Translations under genes and position numbers: made by a program | The notes under the pieces: generated by a model | The model's database searches: none | The model's input: only the letters and a program-made list of their open reading frames with translations | Told to the model about the DNA's origin: nothing | In this document: piece after piece, positions 8,411 through 17,956 of the stretch | Position numbering within the stretch: position 1 is the first letter of the stretch | How the letters are laid out: each line of letters begins with the position of its first letter | Origin: Blastococcus sp. CT_GayMR16 | GTDB lineage: Bacteria; Actinomycetota; Actinomycetes; Mycobacteriales; Geodermatophilaceae | NCBI RefSeq assembly: GCF_004570875.1 | Contig: NZ_SPQK01000020.1 | Coordinates: forward strand, 30,794-94,793 | Length of the DNA: 64,000 nt | Reading direction: 5' to 3'

Positions 8411-9129
8411 CGAGCCAGCGCTTCGGCCTGCAGCCGGGTCAGCTCGGCGCAGCCGGCGACCGCGAGGTCCAGCAGCTCGTCGAGGGTCTTCCGGTCGAAC
8501 ACCGCGCCCTCCGCGGTGCCCTGGACCTCGACGAAGTTCCCGTCGCCGGTGCACACGACGTTCATGTCGGTGCCGGCGCGCACGTCCTCCTCGTAGGCGA
8601 GGTCCAGCCGGGGCTCGCCGTCGATCACCCCGACGCTGACAGCCGCGACCGACTGGCCGATCGCGTGGGGCTTGGCCAGCTTCTTGCGGTCGCCCAGCCA
8701 CGAGACGGCGTCGGCGAGGGCCACGTAGGCGCCCGTGATGGCTGCGGTCCGGGTGCCGCCGTCGGCCTGCAGGACGTCGCAGTCGATGGCGATGCTGTTC
8801 TCGCCGAGAGCGGCCAGGTCGATCGAGGCGCGCAGCGAGCGGCCGATCAACCGGCTGATCTCATGGGTGCGGCCGCCGATGCGGCCCTTCACCGACTCGC
8901 GGTCACTCCGGGTGTGGGTGGCCCGCGGGAGCATCGCGTACTCCGCGGTCACCCAGCCCAGGCCCGAGCCCTTGCGCCAGCGCGGCACGCCCTCGGTCAC
9001 GCTGGCCGCGCACAGCACGCGCGTGCGGCCGAACTCGACGAGCACGGACCCCTCGGCGTGGTCGAGCCAGGAGCGGGTGATGGTCACGGGGCGGAGCTGG
9101 TCGGCTGTACGGCCGTCGGGGCGGGTCAC
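8407..9129 (-). CDS. rph: Ribonuclease PH
   Basis: Phosphorolytic 3'-5' exoribonuclease that trims the 3' ends of tRNA precursors. It has 240 residues, full length. Recognisable segments are [32 protein letters not shown], the RNA-binding and phosphate-site region [39 protein letters not shown], and [17 protein letters not shown]. First gene of the rph-rdgB unit. The neighbouring MBL and murI genes that normally precede it in mycobacteria lie about 4 kb away on the same strand. Confidence 0.98.
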   Translation of the reverse strand: MTRPDGRTADQLRPVTITRSWLDHAEGSVLVEFGRTRVLCAASVTEGVPRWRKGSGLGWVTAEYAMLPRATHTRSDRESVKGRIGGRTHEISRLIGRSLRASIDLAALGENSIAIDCDVLQADGGTRTAAITGAYVALADAVSWLGDRKKLAKPHAIGQSVAAVSVGVIDGEPRLDLAYEEDVRAGTDMNVVCTGDGNFVEVQGTAEGAVFDRKTLDELLDLAVAGCAELTRLQAEALAR

Positions 9130-9202
9130 GAGATCCGAGGGTAGTTGCGGGCCCGGGCCGGCCTTCCGTGCGTCCCGGGACGACGGCCGCGATGATCACC
9201 GC

Positions 9203-9607
9203 ATGCGATCGGAACTGCGTGCGGTCCGGACCGGCGGGATGCCGGTCGTGGTGGACCTGACCGAGGACTGCGCCGAGTTCGTCCGGCAGGAGGTCGACGG
9301 CCTGCTGCACGTCTTCGTGCCGCACGCGACTGCCGGGATCGCGATCCTGGAGACCGGCGCCGGCAGCGACGACGACCTGCTCGCCCAGCTGGACGTGCTG
9401 CTCCCCCGCGACGACCGCTGGCGGCACCGGCACGGCAGCCCGGGACACGGCCGCGACCACGTCGTCCCGGCGTTCATCCCCCCGCACGCCAGCGTGCCGG
9501 TGCTCGAGGGGCTGCTGCAGCTGGGCACCTGGCAGCGGATCTGCCTGGTCGACACCAATACCGACAACGCCCAGCGGCACGTCCGCTTCTCCTTCCTCCC
9601 CGGCTGA
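9203..9607 (+). CDS. YjbQ family protein (secondary thiamine-phosphate synthase-like)
   Basis: Small beta-sandwich protein of 134 residues in the UPF0047/YjbQ family, some members of which show weak thiamine-phosphate synthase activity. The family signature is clear: LLHVFVPHATAGIAILETG, DDDLLAQLDVLLPRDDRWRHRHGSPGHGRDHVVPAFIPP, and LGTWQRICLVDTNTDNAQRHVRFSF, with clustered histidines likely to bind metal or anion. ATG 9203 is followed by the conserved domain at once. It is divergent from rph. The physiological role is uncertain. Confidence 0.9.
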   Translation: MRSELRAVRTGGMPVVVDLTEDCAEFVRQEVDGLLHVFVPHATAGIAILETGAGSDDDLLAQLDVLLPRDDRWRHRHGSPGHGRDHVVPAFIPPHASVPVLEGLLQLGTWQRICLVDTNTDNAQRHVRFSFLPG

Positions 9608-9667
9608 GCTGCCGCGCGCGCCTCCCCCGGTTCCGGGTCGTCGGAGGAACACGGCAGGATGCCGGTC

Positions 9668-10162
9668 ATGACCGACAGCGGCACCGACACGGCCTCCGTC
9701 CGCCTGTCCCCCGGCGACCCGGCGCCGGACTTCACGCTGCCCGACGCCGAGGGCACGCCGGTGACGCTCTCGTCCTATCGCGGACGGCGCGTCATCGTGT
9801 ACTGCTACCCGGCGGCACTGACCCCGGGATGCACGACCCAGGCCGTCGACTTCACCGCCGCAGCGGGCGAGCTCGCCGAGGCGGGGCTCGACATCATCGG
9901 CATCTCCCCCGACCAGCCCGAGAAGCTGCTGCGTTTCCGGGACAAGGAGAAGCTCGACATCACCCTCGTCTCCGACCCGGACAAGAAGGTGCTCCAGGCC
10001 TACGGCGCGTACGGCCCGAAGAAGCTGTACGGCAAGGAGGTCATCGGCGTGATCCGCTCGACCTTCGTCGTCGACGCCGAGGGCCGCATCGAGAGCGCCG
10101 CCTACAACGTCAAGGCGACCGGCCACGTGGCCAAGCTGCGCCGCGACCTCGGCTTGGGCTGA
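9668..10162 (+). CDS. bcp: Peroxiredoxin of the Bcp/PrxQ type lacking the usual resolving cysteine
   Basis: Thiol peroxidase that reduces hydrogen and organic peroxides. The thioredoxin fold is clear (GDPAPDFTLPDAEG, VIVYCYPAALTPGCTTQAVDF, GISPDQPEKLLRFRDKEKLDITLVSDPDKKVLQAYGAYG). The peroxidatic cysteine is in TPGCT. In most Bcp proteins a resolving Cys follows five residues later; here that position is Val (TTQAVDF), so it would act as a 1-Cys enzyme, or use the Cys of VYCYP or an outside thiol such as mycothiol or mycoredoxin. ATG 9668 is preferred to the ATG at 9659. Confidence 0.93.
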   Translation: MTDSGTDTASVRLSPGDPAPDFTLPDAEGTPVTLSSYRGRRVIVYCYPAALTPGCTTQAVDFTAAAGELAEAGLDIIGISPDQPEKLLRFRDKEKLDITLVSDPDKKVLQAYGAYGPKKLYGKEVIGVIRSTFVVDAEGRIESAAYNVKATGHVAKLRRDLGLG

Positions 10163-10178
10163 CCCGGGACGGATCGCC

Positions 10179-11438
10179 TCAGGAGTGCTGGGCCTCGGCC
10201 CGCACCGCCGCGCGCGCCTCGGCGTACCGGACCACCTCGAACGCGATCAGTGCGACGAGGACGGCGACGAGCACAGCCAGAGCTGCCAGCGCCGGCAACT
10301 GAGCGGTGGCCAGGGGCGCGGCGAGCACCACCACCGCGACCACGGCCCGTGGGCGGTTGATCGAGCCGACGTTGCGCAGCCGGAACGCCAGGTGGGCCAG
10401 GAGGTAGGCCGCGACGCCGCCGTACATCGCCCAGAGCGCGGTCGTCGGCAACGGGTCGGTGAGGCTGTGGTGCGAGGTGTCGGCGACGTACTCCGCGGTC
10501 TTCTTCAGGCCGAGGGCGAGGTAGACGATTCCGGCCACCATCGGGAAGTGCAGGTAGGTGTAGGAGTCCCGCGCGAGCTTGACCCGTTCGACGCCCTGGC
10601 GGCGGCTCAGCTCCCGTTCGGCGACCGGGGCCACGACGTCGAAGTACAGCCACCACAGCGCCACGCTGACCGCCAGGCCGAGCAGCGCAGCGCCGATGAC
10701 GGGCACGGTCAGCGGCAGGTCGGTGACCCCGACGCCCACGGCGATGATCGACTCCCCGAGCGCGATGATCACGATCAGCCCGTGCCGCTCCGCGAAGTGC
10801 ACAGGGGACGGCAGCCGCCAGCCGTTCCCCGAGGCGTACACGCCGGTGTAGTCGATGACGAGGGCCAGTGCCCAGAGCCCGGTCTGCGCGGCACCGCCGA
10901 GCACCGCCCCCACCACGAGCAGCGTGACGGCCACGCCGACGGGAACGGCCGTGCGCAACAGCTGCCGGCGGAGGTCCGCGTCGCCCAGGGCCGCGACGGC
11001 GTACACCGACAGGTGCAGGAGGCGGATGAGGGCGAGCGCACCGGCCAGGACGACGGGCGCGCTGATGCCACCGCCCTCGTCACCCCAGGCCTCCGGAATG
11101 GCCAGCGCGACCAGGAACATGGCACCCATCGCGGCGATCATCGCCGCGCGGACCACCCCCTCGTCGGCATGCGCCTGGTTGCCCAGCCAGGCGTAGCTGC
11201 ACCACACGAACCACATCAGGGCGAGCAGGACGAGCCCCCGCAGCAGCCCCCGCCAGCCGAGGTCGTCGGCCATGAACGCGGTGACCTGGGTGATCGCGAA
11301 GACGAACACCAGGTCGAAGAAGAGCTCGAGCGTGGTGACGCCGTGCCCCTCCTCCGTGGGCACGATCCGCGCCCGGAGGCGGCGGCGGTCCGGGCCGGCT
11401 GCCGGGGCAGGCTGCGGTGCGTCGGTCTGCCGGCTCAC
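10179..11438 (-). CDS. Low temperature requirement protein A (LtrA) family membrane protein
   Basis: Integral membrane protein of 419 residues with the LtrA signatures EEGHGVTTLELFFDLVFVFAITQ near the N-terminus and HFAERHGLIVIIALGESIIAVGVG in the middle. About 10-12 hydrophobic helices follow one another, with short loops. The family is named after a Listeria locus needed for growth at low temperature; its molecular activity is unknown. Tail-to-tail with bcp, 16 bp apart. The preceding 100 bp (11439-11540) shows no clear signal. Confidence 0.92.
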   Translation of the reverse strand: MSRQTDAPQPAPAAGPDRRRLRARIVPTEEGHGVTTLELFFDLVFVFAITQVTAFMADDLGWRGLLRGLVLLALMWFVWCSYAWLGNQAHADEGVVRAAMIAAMGAMFLVALAIPEAWGDEGGGISAPVVLAGALALIRLLHLSVYAVAALGDADLRRQLLRTAVPVGVAVTLLVVGAVLGGAAQTGLWALALVIDYTGVYASGNGWRLPSPVHFAERHGLIVIIALGESIIAVGVGVTDLPLTVPVIGAALLGLAVSVALWWLYFDVVAPVAERELSRRQGVERVKLARDSYTYLHFPMVAGIVYLALGLKKTAEYVADTSHHSLTDPLPTTALWAMYGGVAAYLLAHLAFRLRNVGSINRPRAVVAVVVLAAPLATAQLPALAALAVLVAVLVALIAFEVVRYAEARAAVRAEAQHS

Positions 11439-11540
11439 GTCGTCCCCTCTCGAGGGTCGCCGGCGCCTGGCCGGCCGGCTGACCGGGACATCATGGACGC
11501 TGACCGTGTCCCCGGACAGGACGTCGGCCGCGGGCCGGTG

Positions 11541-12029
11541 TCACGCGCGCCACGTACCAGGCCGCGGCTGCACATCCGGCTCGTCGGGCCCGTTGCCCTC
11601 CCAGGGGAAGCAGTGATCGGGGAACGCCCAGGTGAGCTGGTAGGCCGGCACGGAGTACTCGGCGGGGCGTTCGTAGAACCGGTTGGCCACGAGCACAACC
11701 TCGCCCGGGTTCGGCAGTTCCTCGACGACCAGCCGGATGTCGGCCCAGTCCGGCCAGACGAGCAGCTCGCCGGCGACGAGATTCCGTCCGTCGGCCACGA
11801 CTCCGGCGACCCGGCTCACGACGCTGTGCGTGGTCTTCGCCCCCAGACCGACGAGAACCAACTCGGGATGCCCGAGTCCGAACAGGCCGACGGTGTAGCC
11901 GAACGGGGGCTCGTCGGGCTCGTCACCGGCGCCGACGTACTGGACCGACCAACGGTGGGCCCGGATCACCTGGGCGAGGTGGGCGTCCTCCTGGTCCAGC
12001 CAGGCGATCGTCTGCGGGTCGTGCGTCAT
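11541..12029 (-). CDS. DUF4262 domain-containing protein
   Basis: Cytoplasmic protein of 162 residues. The DUF4262 hallmark is FGYTVGLFGLGHPELVLVGLG followed by GELLVWPDWADIRLVVEELPNPGEVVLVANRFYERP. A conserved tryptophan/proline-rich tail (QLTWAFPDHCFPWEGNGP) closes the domain. ATG 12029 (MTHDPQTIAWLD) is chosen because the domain starts there; an upstream in-frame start at 12071 adds only a basic tail. Function of the family is unknown. Confidence 0.87.
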   Translation of the reverse strand: MTHDPQTIAWLDQEDAHLAQVIRAHRWSVQYVGAGDEPDEPPFGYTVGLFGLGHPELVLVGLGAKTTHSVVSRVAGVVADGRNLVAGELLVWPDWADIRLVVEELPNPGEVVLVANRFYERPAEYSVPAYQLTWAFPDHCFPWEGNGPDEPDVQPRPGTWRA

Positions 12030-12110
12030 ACGAGCAGCCTGCGCGCGAGTACCGACAGAACGGGCTCTCACGGCCGGCCTGTGGACGGGGAAGCGGGGTG
12101 GGGACGGCGG

Positions 12111-13079
12111 TCAGTCGCCGGGGGGCGCGGCCTCGTCGGCCGCCTGCTGGGCCCTCTTCCGCCGCTTGCCCTCGTGCATGGCCTGCACCCGCGCGATGGG
12201 GATGGTGTGCCCCTCGGCGAGCAGGTCGGCCGGCAGGGTCTGCGGTTCGGGCAGTTCGGCCGCCCACTCGGTGGGGAACCGGTCCGAGGCGGACGTCACG
12301 GTGAAGTCCGCGGGCCGGACGTCGTCCAGGGCGTCCCAGCCGACCGGCGCGGACACGGGCAGGGACGGCCGGATCCGCGGGCTGTAGGCGGCGACGATGG
12401 TGTTCTGCCCCGACCGGGTCGAGTCGACGAAGACCCGCCCGTGCCGGTCCTCCTTGAGGTAGGCGGTCGTCGCGAGCTCGGGGTCGAGACGCTCGGTGCG
12501 GGCCGCGAGCGCGCGGGTGGCGGCCGCGACGTCCTCGAAGGGCGCCCCACGGACCGGGACGACCACGTGCACCCCCTTCGACCCGCTGGTCTTCACCGCT
12601 CCCGTCAGCCCGGAGTCCTCGAGCGCCTGCCGGACCAGCCGGGCGGCACGGACGACGGTCGCGAAGTCCGCACCCTCGGGCGGGTCCAGGTCGAGCACCA
12701 GGCCGGTCGGCTCCGCCTCCCCGACGCGGAAGAAGGGGACGTGGAACTCGACAGCGCGCTGGTTGGCCAGCCACAGCAGGGTCCGGCGGTCGTCGCAGAG
12801 CACCTGCGCGATCTCGCGGTGCGAGCCCTCCGACCAGACGGGCACCGTCCGCACCCAGTCGGGGGCGCCCTTCGACACGTTCCGCTGCATGAACGGCGCC
12901 TGACCGGGACGCACCCGCTTCACCGACAGCGGCCGGCCCGCCAGCAGCGGGACCATCCGGTCGGCCACGGCGTCCAGGTAGTCGACGAGGTCGCCCTTGG
13001 TCACGCCGAGGTCGTCACCCAGCGGCTGGTCGAGGCTGGTCAACCGGACGCCGTCACGCTCCTCCTCCACGCCGCTCAC
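12111..13079 (-). CDS. Stand-alone LigD-type polymerase domain (archaeo-eukaryotic primase fold)
   Basis: DNA/RNA polymerase domain related to the POL domain of the NHEJ ligase LigD, 322 residues with no ligase or nuclease domain. The metal-binding Asp pair is in VLDLDPPEG and the third Asp is in GRVFVDSTRSGQNTIVAAYSPR; the nucleotide-binding segment TSGSKGVHVVVPV is intact, so it should be active. GTG 13079 has a GAGGAG ribosome site 8 nt upstream. Mycobacteria carry similar stand-alone enzymes (PolD1/PolD2) that make short RNA-tolerant patches in gap repair. No Ku or ligase gene is in the window. Confidence 0.93.
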   Translation of the reverse strand: MSGVEEERDGVRLTSLDQPLGDDLGVTKGDLVDYLDAVADRMVPLLAGRPLSVKRVRPGQAPFMQRNVSKGAPDWVRTVPVWSEGSHREIAQVLCDDRRTLLWLANQRAVEFHVPFFRVGEAEPTGLVLDLDPPEGADFATVVRAARLVRQALEDSGLTGAVKTSGSKGVHVVVPVRGAPFEDVAAATRALAARTERLDPELATTAYLKEDRHGRVFVDSTRSGQNTIVAAYSPRIRPSLPVSAPVGWDALDDVRPADFTVTSASDRFPTEWAAELPEPQTLPADLLAEGHTIPIARVQAMHEGKRRKRAQQAADEAAPPGD

Positions 13080-13108
13080 CGTGCCGTCTCCTCGCCAGGT
13101 CGGCAAGC

Positions 13109-13168
13109 GGCCCTCCTGCAGGGGCCCGCCGCGAGCTCGCGAGTGGTGGGGGGCAGGAGGGTCCTTTT
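13109..13168 (-). repeat. GC-rich hairpin repeat, copy 1
   Basis: Read on the minus strand it begins AAAAGGACCCTCCTGCC and ends CCTGCAGGAGGGCC. The outer arms CCCTCCTGC and GCAGGAGGG pair over 9 bp, and the interior contains CGCGAGCTCGCG, a perfect palindrome. It starts at the stop codon of the MBL gene and fills most of the gap before the LigD-type polymerase. See the other copies at 16726, 22231, 49434 and 59841. Confidence 0.85.
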
Positions 13169-13908
13169 CAGATCTCGTAGGTCGCGCCGGAATGGACGAG
13201 CTCGGTCTCGGAGAAGACGGCGCTCGCGGCGAACAGCTGGCCGATCTCGTCGACCCAGGCCGGGATGTGCGTCAGCAGCAGGCGGCCGACGCCGGCCGCG
13301 GACGCGTGCTCGCCGGCCTCCCGGCCGGTGAGGTGCAGCCCCGTGGGCAGGTCGGGGCCGGGCGGGTGGGCCGCCTCGGCCAGGAGCACGTCGGCACCGC
13401 GGGCCAGCTCGATGACGCGCTCGCACGGGCCGGTGTCGCCGGTGTAGACCAGCGACCGCCCGTCGACGGTCAGCCGGATGGCGTAGCACTCCACCGGGTG
13501 CGCCGTGCGGGCGAGCGTGACCTCGAAGGGTCCGAGCAGGAACGAGCCCGACCCGACCGGGACGAAGTCGAAGACGTCGGTGAGCCCGTCGCCGTCCAGG
13601 TCGTAGGCGAGCGCCAGCCGCCGTTCGGCGCCGACGGGCGCGTACATCGGCACGAGTTTCCGGGGGGACGGGCCGGCGTAGCGGTGCCAGACCACGAACG
13701 GCGCGACGTCGAGGCAGTGGTCGGCGTGCAGGTGGGACAGGAAGAGCGCGTCGATGCTCGCCGGGTCCACATAGCCTTGCAGCGGACCGAACGCGCCGTT
13801 GCCCAGGTCGAGCAGCAGCCGGAATCCCTCGTGCTCGACGAGGTAGCTCGATGCGGGCGACTTCGGCCCCGGGCCGCTGCCGGAGCAGCCGACGATGGTC
13901 AGCTTCAC
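13168..13908 (-). CDS. MBL-fold metallo-hydrolase (Rv1339-like, possible cyclic nucleotide phosphodiesterase)
   Basis: Metallo-beta-lactamase fold enzyme of 246 residues. The two-metal motif is [10 protein letters not shown], with further ligands in [16 protein letters not shown] and LLTHIPAW. The start overlaps the murI stop by 4 nt. In M. tuberculosis the gene after murI is Rv1339, reported as an atypical class II cAMP phosphodiesterase, and the RNase Z-like layout here fits that group. Position and fold support orthology; the cAMP activity here is an inference. Confidence 0.9.
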   Translation of the reverse strand: MKLTIVGCSGSGPGPKSPASSYLVEHEGFRLLLDLGNGAFGPLQGYVDPASIDALFLSHLHADHCLDVAPFVVWHRYAGPSPRKLVPMYAPVGAERRLALAYDLDGDGLTDVFDFVPVGSGSFLLGPFEVTLARTAHPVECYAIRLTVDGRSLVYTGDTGPCERVIELARGADVLLAEAAHPPGPDLPTGLHLTGREAGEHASAAGVGRLLLTHIPAWVDEIGQLFAASAVFSETELVHSGATYEI

Positions 13909-14720
13909 GCGGCACCCACCGATGCGACCCGGAGCACCGAGCCGATCTCGGGGCCGAGGAAGCGCCGGCCCAGCCGGGCGAACGGCTCGGGGTCGCCGGT
14001 GGCAAGGAAGCGGTGCTCGGGCGGCGGAGCGTCCAGGTCGCGCAGCAGGTCGGCGCCGGTGAGCACCCGGTAGACGTCCTTGGCGGTCTCCTCGGCGCTG
14101 GACACCAGGGTGACGTCGTCGCCCATCACCAGCGAGATGACGCCGGTGAGCAGCGGGTAGTGCGTGCAGCCGAGGACGACGGTGTCGACGCCGGCGGCCA
14201 GCAGCGGGTCGAGGTAGGACTGGGCCAGGCCGAGCACCTGGCGGCCGCTGGTGACCCCGCGCTCCACGAAGTCGACGAAGCTCGGGCAGGCCGCGCTGGT
14301 CACGGTGATCTGCGGCGCCGCGGCGAAGGCGTCCTCGTAGGCGCCGCTCGTGACGGTGGCCTGGGTGCCGATGACGCCGACCTGCCCGTTGCGGGTCGCG
14401 GCCGTCGCCCGGCGGACCGCGGGAAGGACCACCTCGACCACCGGGACGTCGTAGCGCTCGCGGGCATCCCGCAGGGAGGCGGCGCTGGCGGAGTTGCAGG
14501 CGACCACCAGCATCTTGACCCCGTCGGCCACCAGACCGTCCATCACGGCGAGGGAGTGCCGGCGCACCTCGGCGATGGGCAGCGGGCCGTAGGGGCCGTT
14601 CGCGGTGTCGCCGATGTAGCGGATCGCCTCGTGCGGAAGCTGGTCGAGCACGGCCCGGGCGACCGTCAGCCCACCGACACCGGAGTCGAAGATGCCGATC
14701 GGCGCGTCTGCTCCGCGCAT
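13905..14720 (-). CDS. murI: Glutamate racemase
   Basis: Interconverts L- and D-glutamate to supply D-Glu for peptidoglycan. It has 271 residues. The first catalytic Cys is in VVACNSASA and the second in [26 protein letters not shown] is the N-terminal signature and [11 protein letters not shown] follows. GGGAGG lies 10 nt before ATG 14720; upstream in-frame starts to 14819 give an unrelated arginine-rich leader. Downstream MBL is translationally coupled. In mycobacteria a rhomboid-family gene separates murI from cysM; here there is only a 164 bp gap with a terminator. Confidence 0.96.
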   Translation of the reverse strand: MRGADAPIGIFDSGVGGLTVARAVLDQLPHEAIRYIGDTANGPYGPLPIAEVRRHSLAVMDGLVADGVKMLVVACNSASAASLRDARERYDVPVVEVVLPAVRRATAATRNGQVGVIGTQATVTSGAYEDAFAAAPQITVTSAACPSFVDFVERGVTSGRQVLGLAQSYLDPLLAAGVDTVVLGCTHYPLLTGVISLVMGDDVTLVSSAEETAKDVYRVLTGADLLRDLDAPPPEHRFLATGDPEPFARLGRRFLGPEIGSVLRVASVGAA

Positions 14721-14827
14721 TGTCTGCGTTCCTCCCATATTGCGCGTCAGGCTAGCTGCCCGTAGCGACACGTTGCAGGACGTGTGCGCCGACGTCTGCG
14801 GCACCCTTCTCCCCGACACACGGCGAA

Positions 14828-14854
14828 GGCCCTCTCCCGGTTCAGGAGAAGGCC
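14828..14854 (-). terminator. Hairpin terminator after cysM
   Basis: GGCCCTCTCC and GGAGAAGGCC form a 10 bp stem with one mismatch and a 7 nt loop, 30 bp after the cysM stop on the minus strand. It would end the mec/cysO/cysM transcripts and separate them from murI. Confidence 0.6.
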
Positions 14855-14884
14855 GTCGACGCCGTGCTGATCATGAAGGAGGCA

Positions 14885-15841
<957 letters not shown>

Positions 15842-16117
15842 TCAGCCGCCGGCGACGGCGGGGAGGATCGTGACCGAGTCGCCGTCCTTGACCTGGGTGT
15901 CGAGGGCGCCGGTGAAGCGCACGTCCTCGTCGTTGACGTAGACGTTGACGAAGCGGTGCAGCTTGCCCTCCTCCGTCACCAGACGGTTCTTGAGGCCGGG
16001 GTGCTGGCTGTCGAGATCGTCGACGAGCGCGCCGAGCGTGGCGCCGCTGCCCTCGACGGTCTTGTTGCCGCCGGTGTGGGTGCGCAGAATGGTCGGGATC
16101 CGGACCTCGATGGCCAT
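15842..16117 (-). CDS. cysO: CysO sulfur-carrier protein (ThiS/MoaD fold)
   Basis: Ubiquitin-like sulfur carrier of 91 residues that ends in the diagnostic Gly-Gly (LPAVAGG). The thiocarboxylate made on this tail supplies sulfur to CysM; cysteine is then attached to the C-terminus and released by Mec. Recognisable features are IEVRIPTILRTHTGG, LHRFVNVYVNDEDVRFTGALDTQVKDGDSVTILPAVAGG. It sits directly between mec and cysM, the arrangement known from M. tuberculosis Rv1334-Rv1336. Confidence 0.96.
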   Translation of the reverse strand: MAIEVRIPTILRTHTGGNKTVEGSGATLGALVDDLDSQHPGLKNRLVTEEGKLHRFVNVYVNDEDVRFTGALDTQVKDGDSVTILPAVAGG

Positions 16118-16234
16118 GGCGTGCGGTTCTCCTAGAACTGGGATGTCAGGGGACGCTGCGCGGGGCGCAGCAGTGGTGCGTCTGTGCGGGCCAACGCCCG
16201 TCCGCCGCCGGGGATTCCGGACGGCGGCGCTTCC

Positions 16235-16708
16235 TCAGTCGTAGACGACGGTGGTCGGGGAATGACCGAAGAGGTAGGACTCGACGATCTCGACCTCCTC
16301 CTCGCTCACCTCCCCGTCCACGATGCGGAAGCTGCGGAACTCGACGTCGTCGCCGGCCAGCCCCGTCTGGTTCCCGTGGTGCCGCGTGGACACCAGGACG
16401 TAGTGCGCGTTCGGCTCGGACGCGTAACTGATGTCGGTGCGCGAGGGATGGGCCTCGGTGGCGGTGTGCGAGTGGTAGATCACCACCGGCTCTTCGTCCC
16501 GGTCGTCCATCTCGCGGTAGAGCTTCAGCAGGTCACCGGAATCGAACTCGTAGAACGTCGGCGACCGCGCCGCGTTGAGCATCGGGAGAAAGCGCTCGGG
16601 GCGGTCACTGCCCTCGGGACCGGCGACGACGCCACAGGCCTCGTCCGGGTGGTCTTCCCGGACGTGGGCCACGATGGCGTCGTAGGTCGCGCGGTCGATG
16701 CGCAGCAC
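16235..16708 (-). CDS. mec: Mec-type JAMM/Mov34 zinc metalloprotease
   Basis: Zinc carboxypeptidase-like enzyme of 157 residues that releases cysteine from the CysO-cysteine adduct. The JAMM signature is complete: Glu in DHPDEACGVVAG and HSHTATEAHPSRTD (H-x-H-x(7)-S-x(2)-D pattern). GTG 16708 is the start. TAGACT lies 7-12 nt upstream, so the mRNA is probably leaderless. An in-frame extension to 16894 runs through a hairpin repeat and is not coding. First gene of mec-cysO-cysM, 117 bp before cysO. Confidence 0.93.
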   Translation of the reverse strand: MLRIDRATYDAIVAHVREDHPDEACGVVAGPEGSDRPERFLPMLNAARSPTFYEFDSGDLLKLYREMDDRDEEPVVIYHSHTATEAHPSRTDISYASEPNAHYVLVSTRHHGNQTGLAGDDVEFRSFRIVDGEVSEEEVEIVESYLFGHSPTTVVYD

Positions 16709-16725
16709 GAGGCTCAGTCTAGTAG

Positions 16726-16785
16726 AAGGACCCTCCTGCCCCCCGACCGCTCGCAAGCTCGCAGCCGGGCCCCTGCAGGAGGGCC
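16726..16785 (+). repeat. GC-rich hairpin repeat, copy 2
   Basis: AAGGACCCTCCTGCC ... CCTGCAGGAGGGCC. Outer stem CCCTCCTGC/GCAGGAGGG, identical to copy 1, with interior CTCGCAAGCTCGCAGCCGG. It lies in the divergent space between mec (minus) and the small membrane protein (plus), within 30 bp of both starts. Confidence 0.85.
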
Positions 16786-16811
16786 GATCACAGCCGATAC
16801 CGTCGGGCCTC

Positions 16812-17165
16812 GTGTTGGTCAACCTGCTCATCGCCGCCGGGGTCGTGCTCTTTCCGATCCCCGCGCTGGTCCTGGGCGCCCGTGGCCTGCTCAAGCGGCC
16901 CGGCTACACCGCCGACGAACCGGCCGACCGGGTCTCCTACATCGTGCTGATCTCCTTGCGCTGCCTCCTGCTGCTGGTGGTGTTCGCGCTGTCCGTCGTG
17001 ATCCTCGTGTCCACGATCGGCGCCACGGTGCGCGACGTGGAACTGCACGGGCTGGTCTACGTCTTCTTCGCCCTCGACGTGCTGCTGGCCCTGCTGATCG
17101 TGTTCAGCTTCGGGCGCCGCGAGCGCCGGCGAGTGCGTCGACGAGCGACCCCTGCAGCGCGGTGA
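16812..17165 (+). CDS. Small integral membrane protein, 117 residues
   Basis: Three hydrophobic helices are visible ([66 protein letters not shown]), with a very basic tail [13 protein letters not shown] 16812 is the best start; GATACCGT about 10 nt upstream could be a -10 box, so it may be leaderless. The last 62 bp overlap the 3' end of the DUF2017 gene on the other strand. No family recognised. It sits between mec and DUF2017, a spot filled by a hydrolase in M. tuberculosis. Confidence 0.72.
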   Translation: MLVNLLIAAGVVLFPIPALVLGARGLLKRPGYTADEPADRVSYIVLISLRCLLLLVVFALSVVILVSTIGATVRDVELHGLVYVFFALDVLLALLIVFSFGRRERRRVRRRATPAAR

Positions 17166-17604
17166 GCCAGTAGTAGACCGCCAGTTGCTGGTCCTGTTCG
17201 TCGGCGACGTCGTCCGGCGGCTCGGTGTCCTCGGTGATGTCCAGCCGCGTACCCAGCGCGAGGCGCAGGTCGTTGCTGCTGCGCAGCCACGCCCCCGCCT
17301 GGTCGCGATCGAGCCGGATCTCACCCCCGCCGTCGGGCAGGGTGGCGCGGACGATGGCCAGGTCGTCGGTCTTGCCGCTGCGCAGCGAGGACTCGGTGAG
17401 CTCCCGGTAGTCGGCGGCGAGCTCCGGATCTCCACGGTGTCCGTCCGGCAGCAGCCGGGCCATCACGGGGTCACCGGCGACGTCGTCGGTGTCCGCGGCG
17501 AGCAGCTGCTCCAGCTGGTCGAGGAGCAGGCCGACGATGCCGGCCTCGGCCGGGTCGAGCCGGGCGACGACGTCGCCGCCCCTGGTCACTCGGAAAGTCT
17601 TCAC
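17104..17604 (-). CDS. DUF2017 domain-containing protein
   Basis: Actinobacterial protein of 166 residues, found next to clpS as in M. tuberculosis Rv1331-Rv1332. Opens [35 protein letters not shown] and continues with [33 protein letters not shown], then a helical end with [24 protein letters not shown]. The GTG start overlaps the clpS stop (GTGA), implying coupled translation. Function is unknown; constant linkage to ClpS suggests a role with the Clp proteolytic system. Its 3' end overlaps the gene at 16812-17165 antisense. Confidence 0.9.
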   Translation of the reverse strand: MKTFRVTRGGDVVARLDPAEAGIVGLLLDQLEQLLAADTDDVAGDPVMARLLPDGHRGDPELAADYRELTESSLRSGKTDDLAIVRATLPDGGGEIRLDRDQAGAWLRSSNDLRLALGTRLDITEDTEPPDDVADEQDQQLAVYYWLTALQGSLVDALAGARGARS

Positions 17605-17897
17605 GAGTCCCTCTGGTAGCTGGCCCACAAGCCGTAGGCGTGCAGCCGGCTGGTGTCGTGCTCCATGCGCTCGCGCGGCCCGGAGCTGACGATGGCCTTG
17701 CCCTCGTGGTGCACCTGCAGCATCAGCGTCGTGGCCGTCGGCTCGTCGTAGCCGAACAGCTCCTGCAGCACGAAGGTGACGTAGTTCATGAGATTGACCG
17801 GGTCGTTCCAGACGACGGTGACCCACGGACGGTCGAGATCGGAGTGTTCCTCCACCGTCGTCTCGGGCGTCCGGGACGGAGCGAGCGGGCCGGCCAC
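17601..17897 (-). CDS. clpS: ATP-dependent Clp protease adaptor ClpS
   Basis: N-end rule adaptor that delivers substrates with bulky N-terminal residues to the Clp ATPase. It has 98 residues, with the conserved core [47 protein letters not shown]. The VWNDPVNLM segment carries the Asn-Asp pair that grips the N-degron, and the His in VHHEGKA is in place. GTG start at 17897; the longer N-terminal arm is normal for the family. Coupled to DUF2017. Confidence 0.96.
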   Translation of the reverse strand: MAGPLAPSRTPETTVEEHSDLDRPWVTVVWNDPVNLMNYVTFVLQELFGYDEPTATTLMLQVHHEGKAIVSSGPRERMEHDTSRLHAYGLWASYQRDS

Positions 17898-17956
17898 CCG
17901 ACCACTTTAGGACGCCGGCCCGACAACGTCCGCAGCCGCCTTTACGCTCCGGGACC

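Noticed and set aside
10185..13331. Open frame of 1048 codons on the plus strand
   Set aside because: Spans LtrA, DUF4262 and the LigD-type polymerase in antisense; the product is His/Gly/Arg-rich without domains, typical of high-GC antisense frames.
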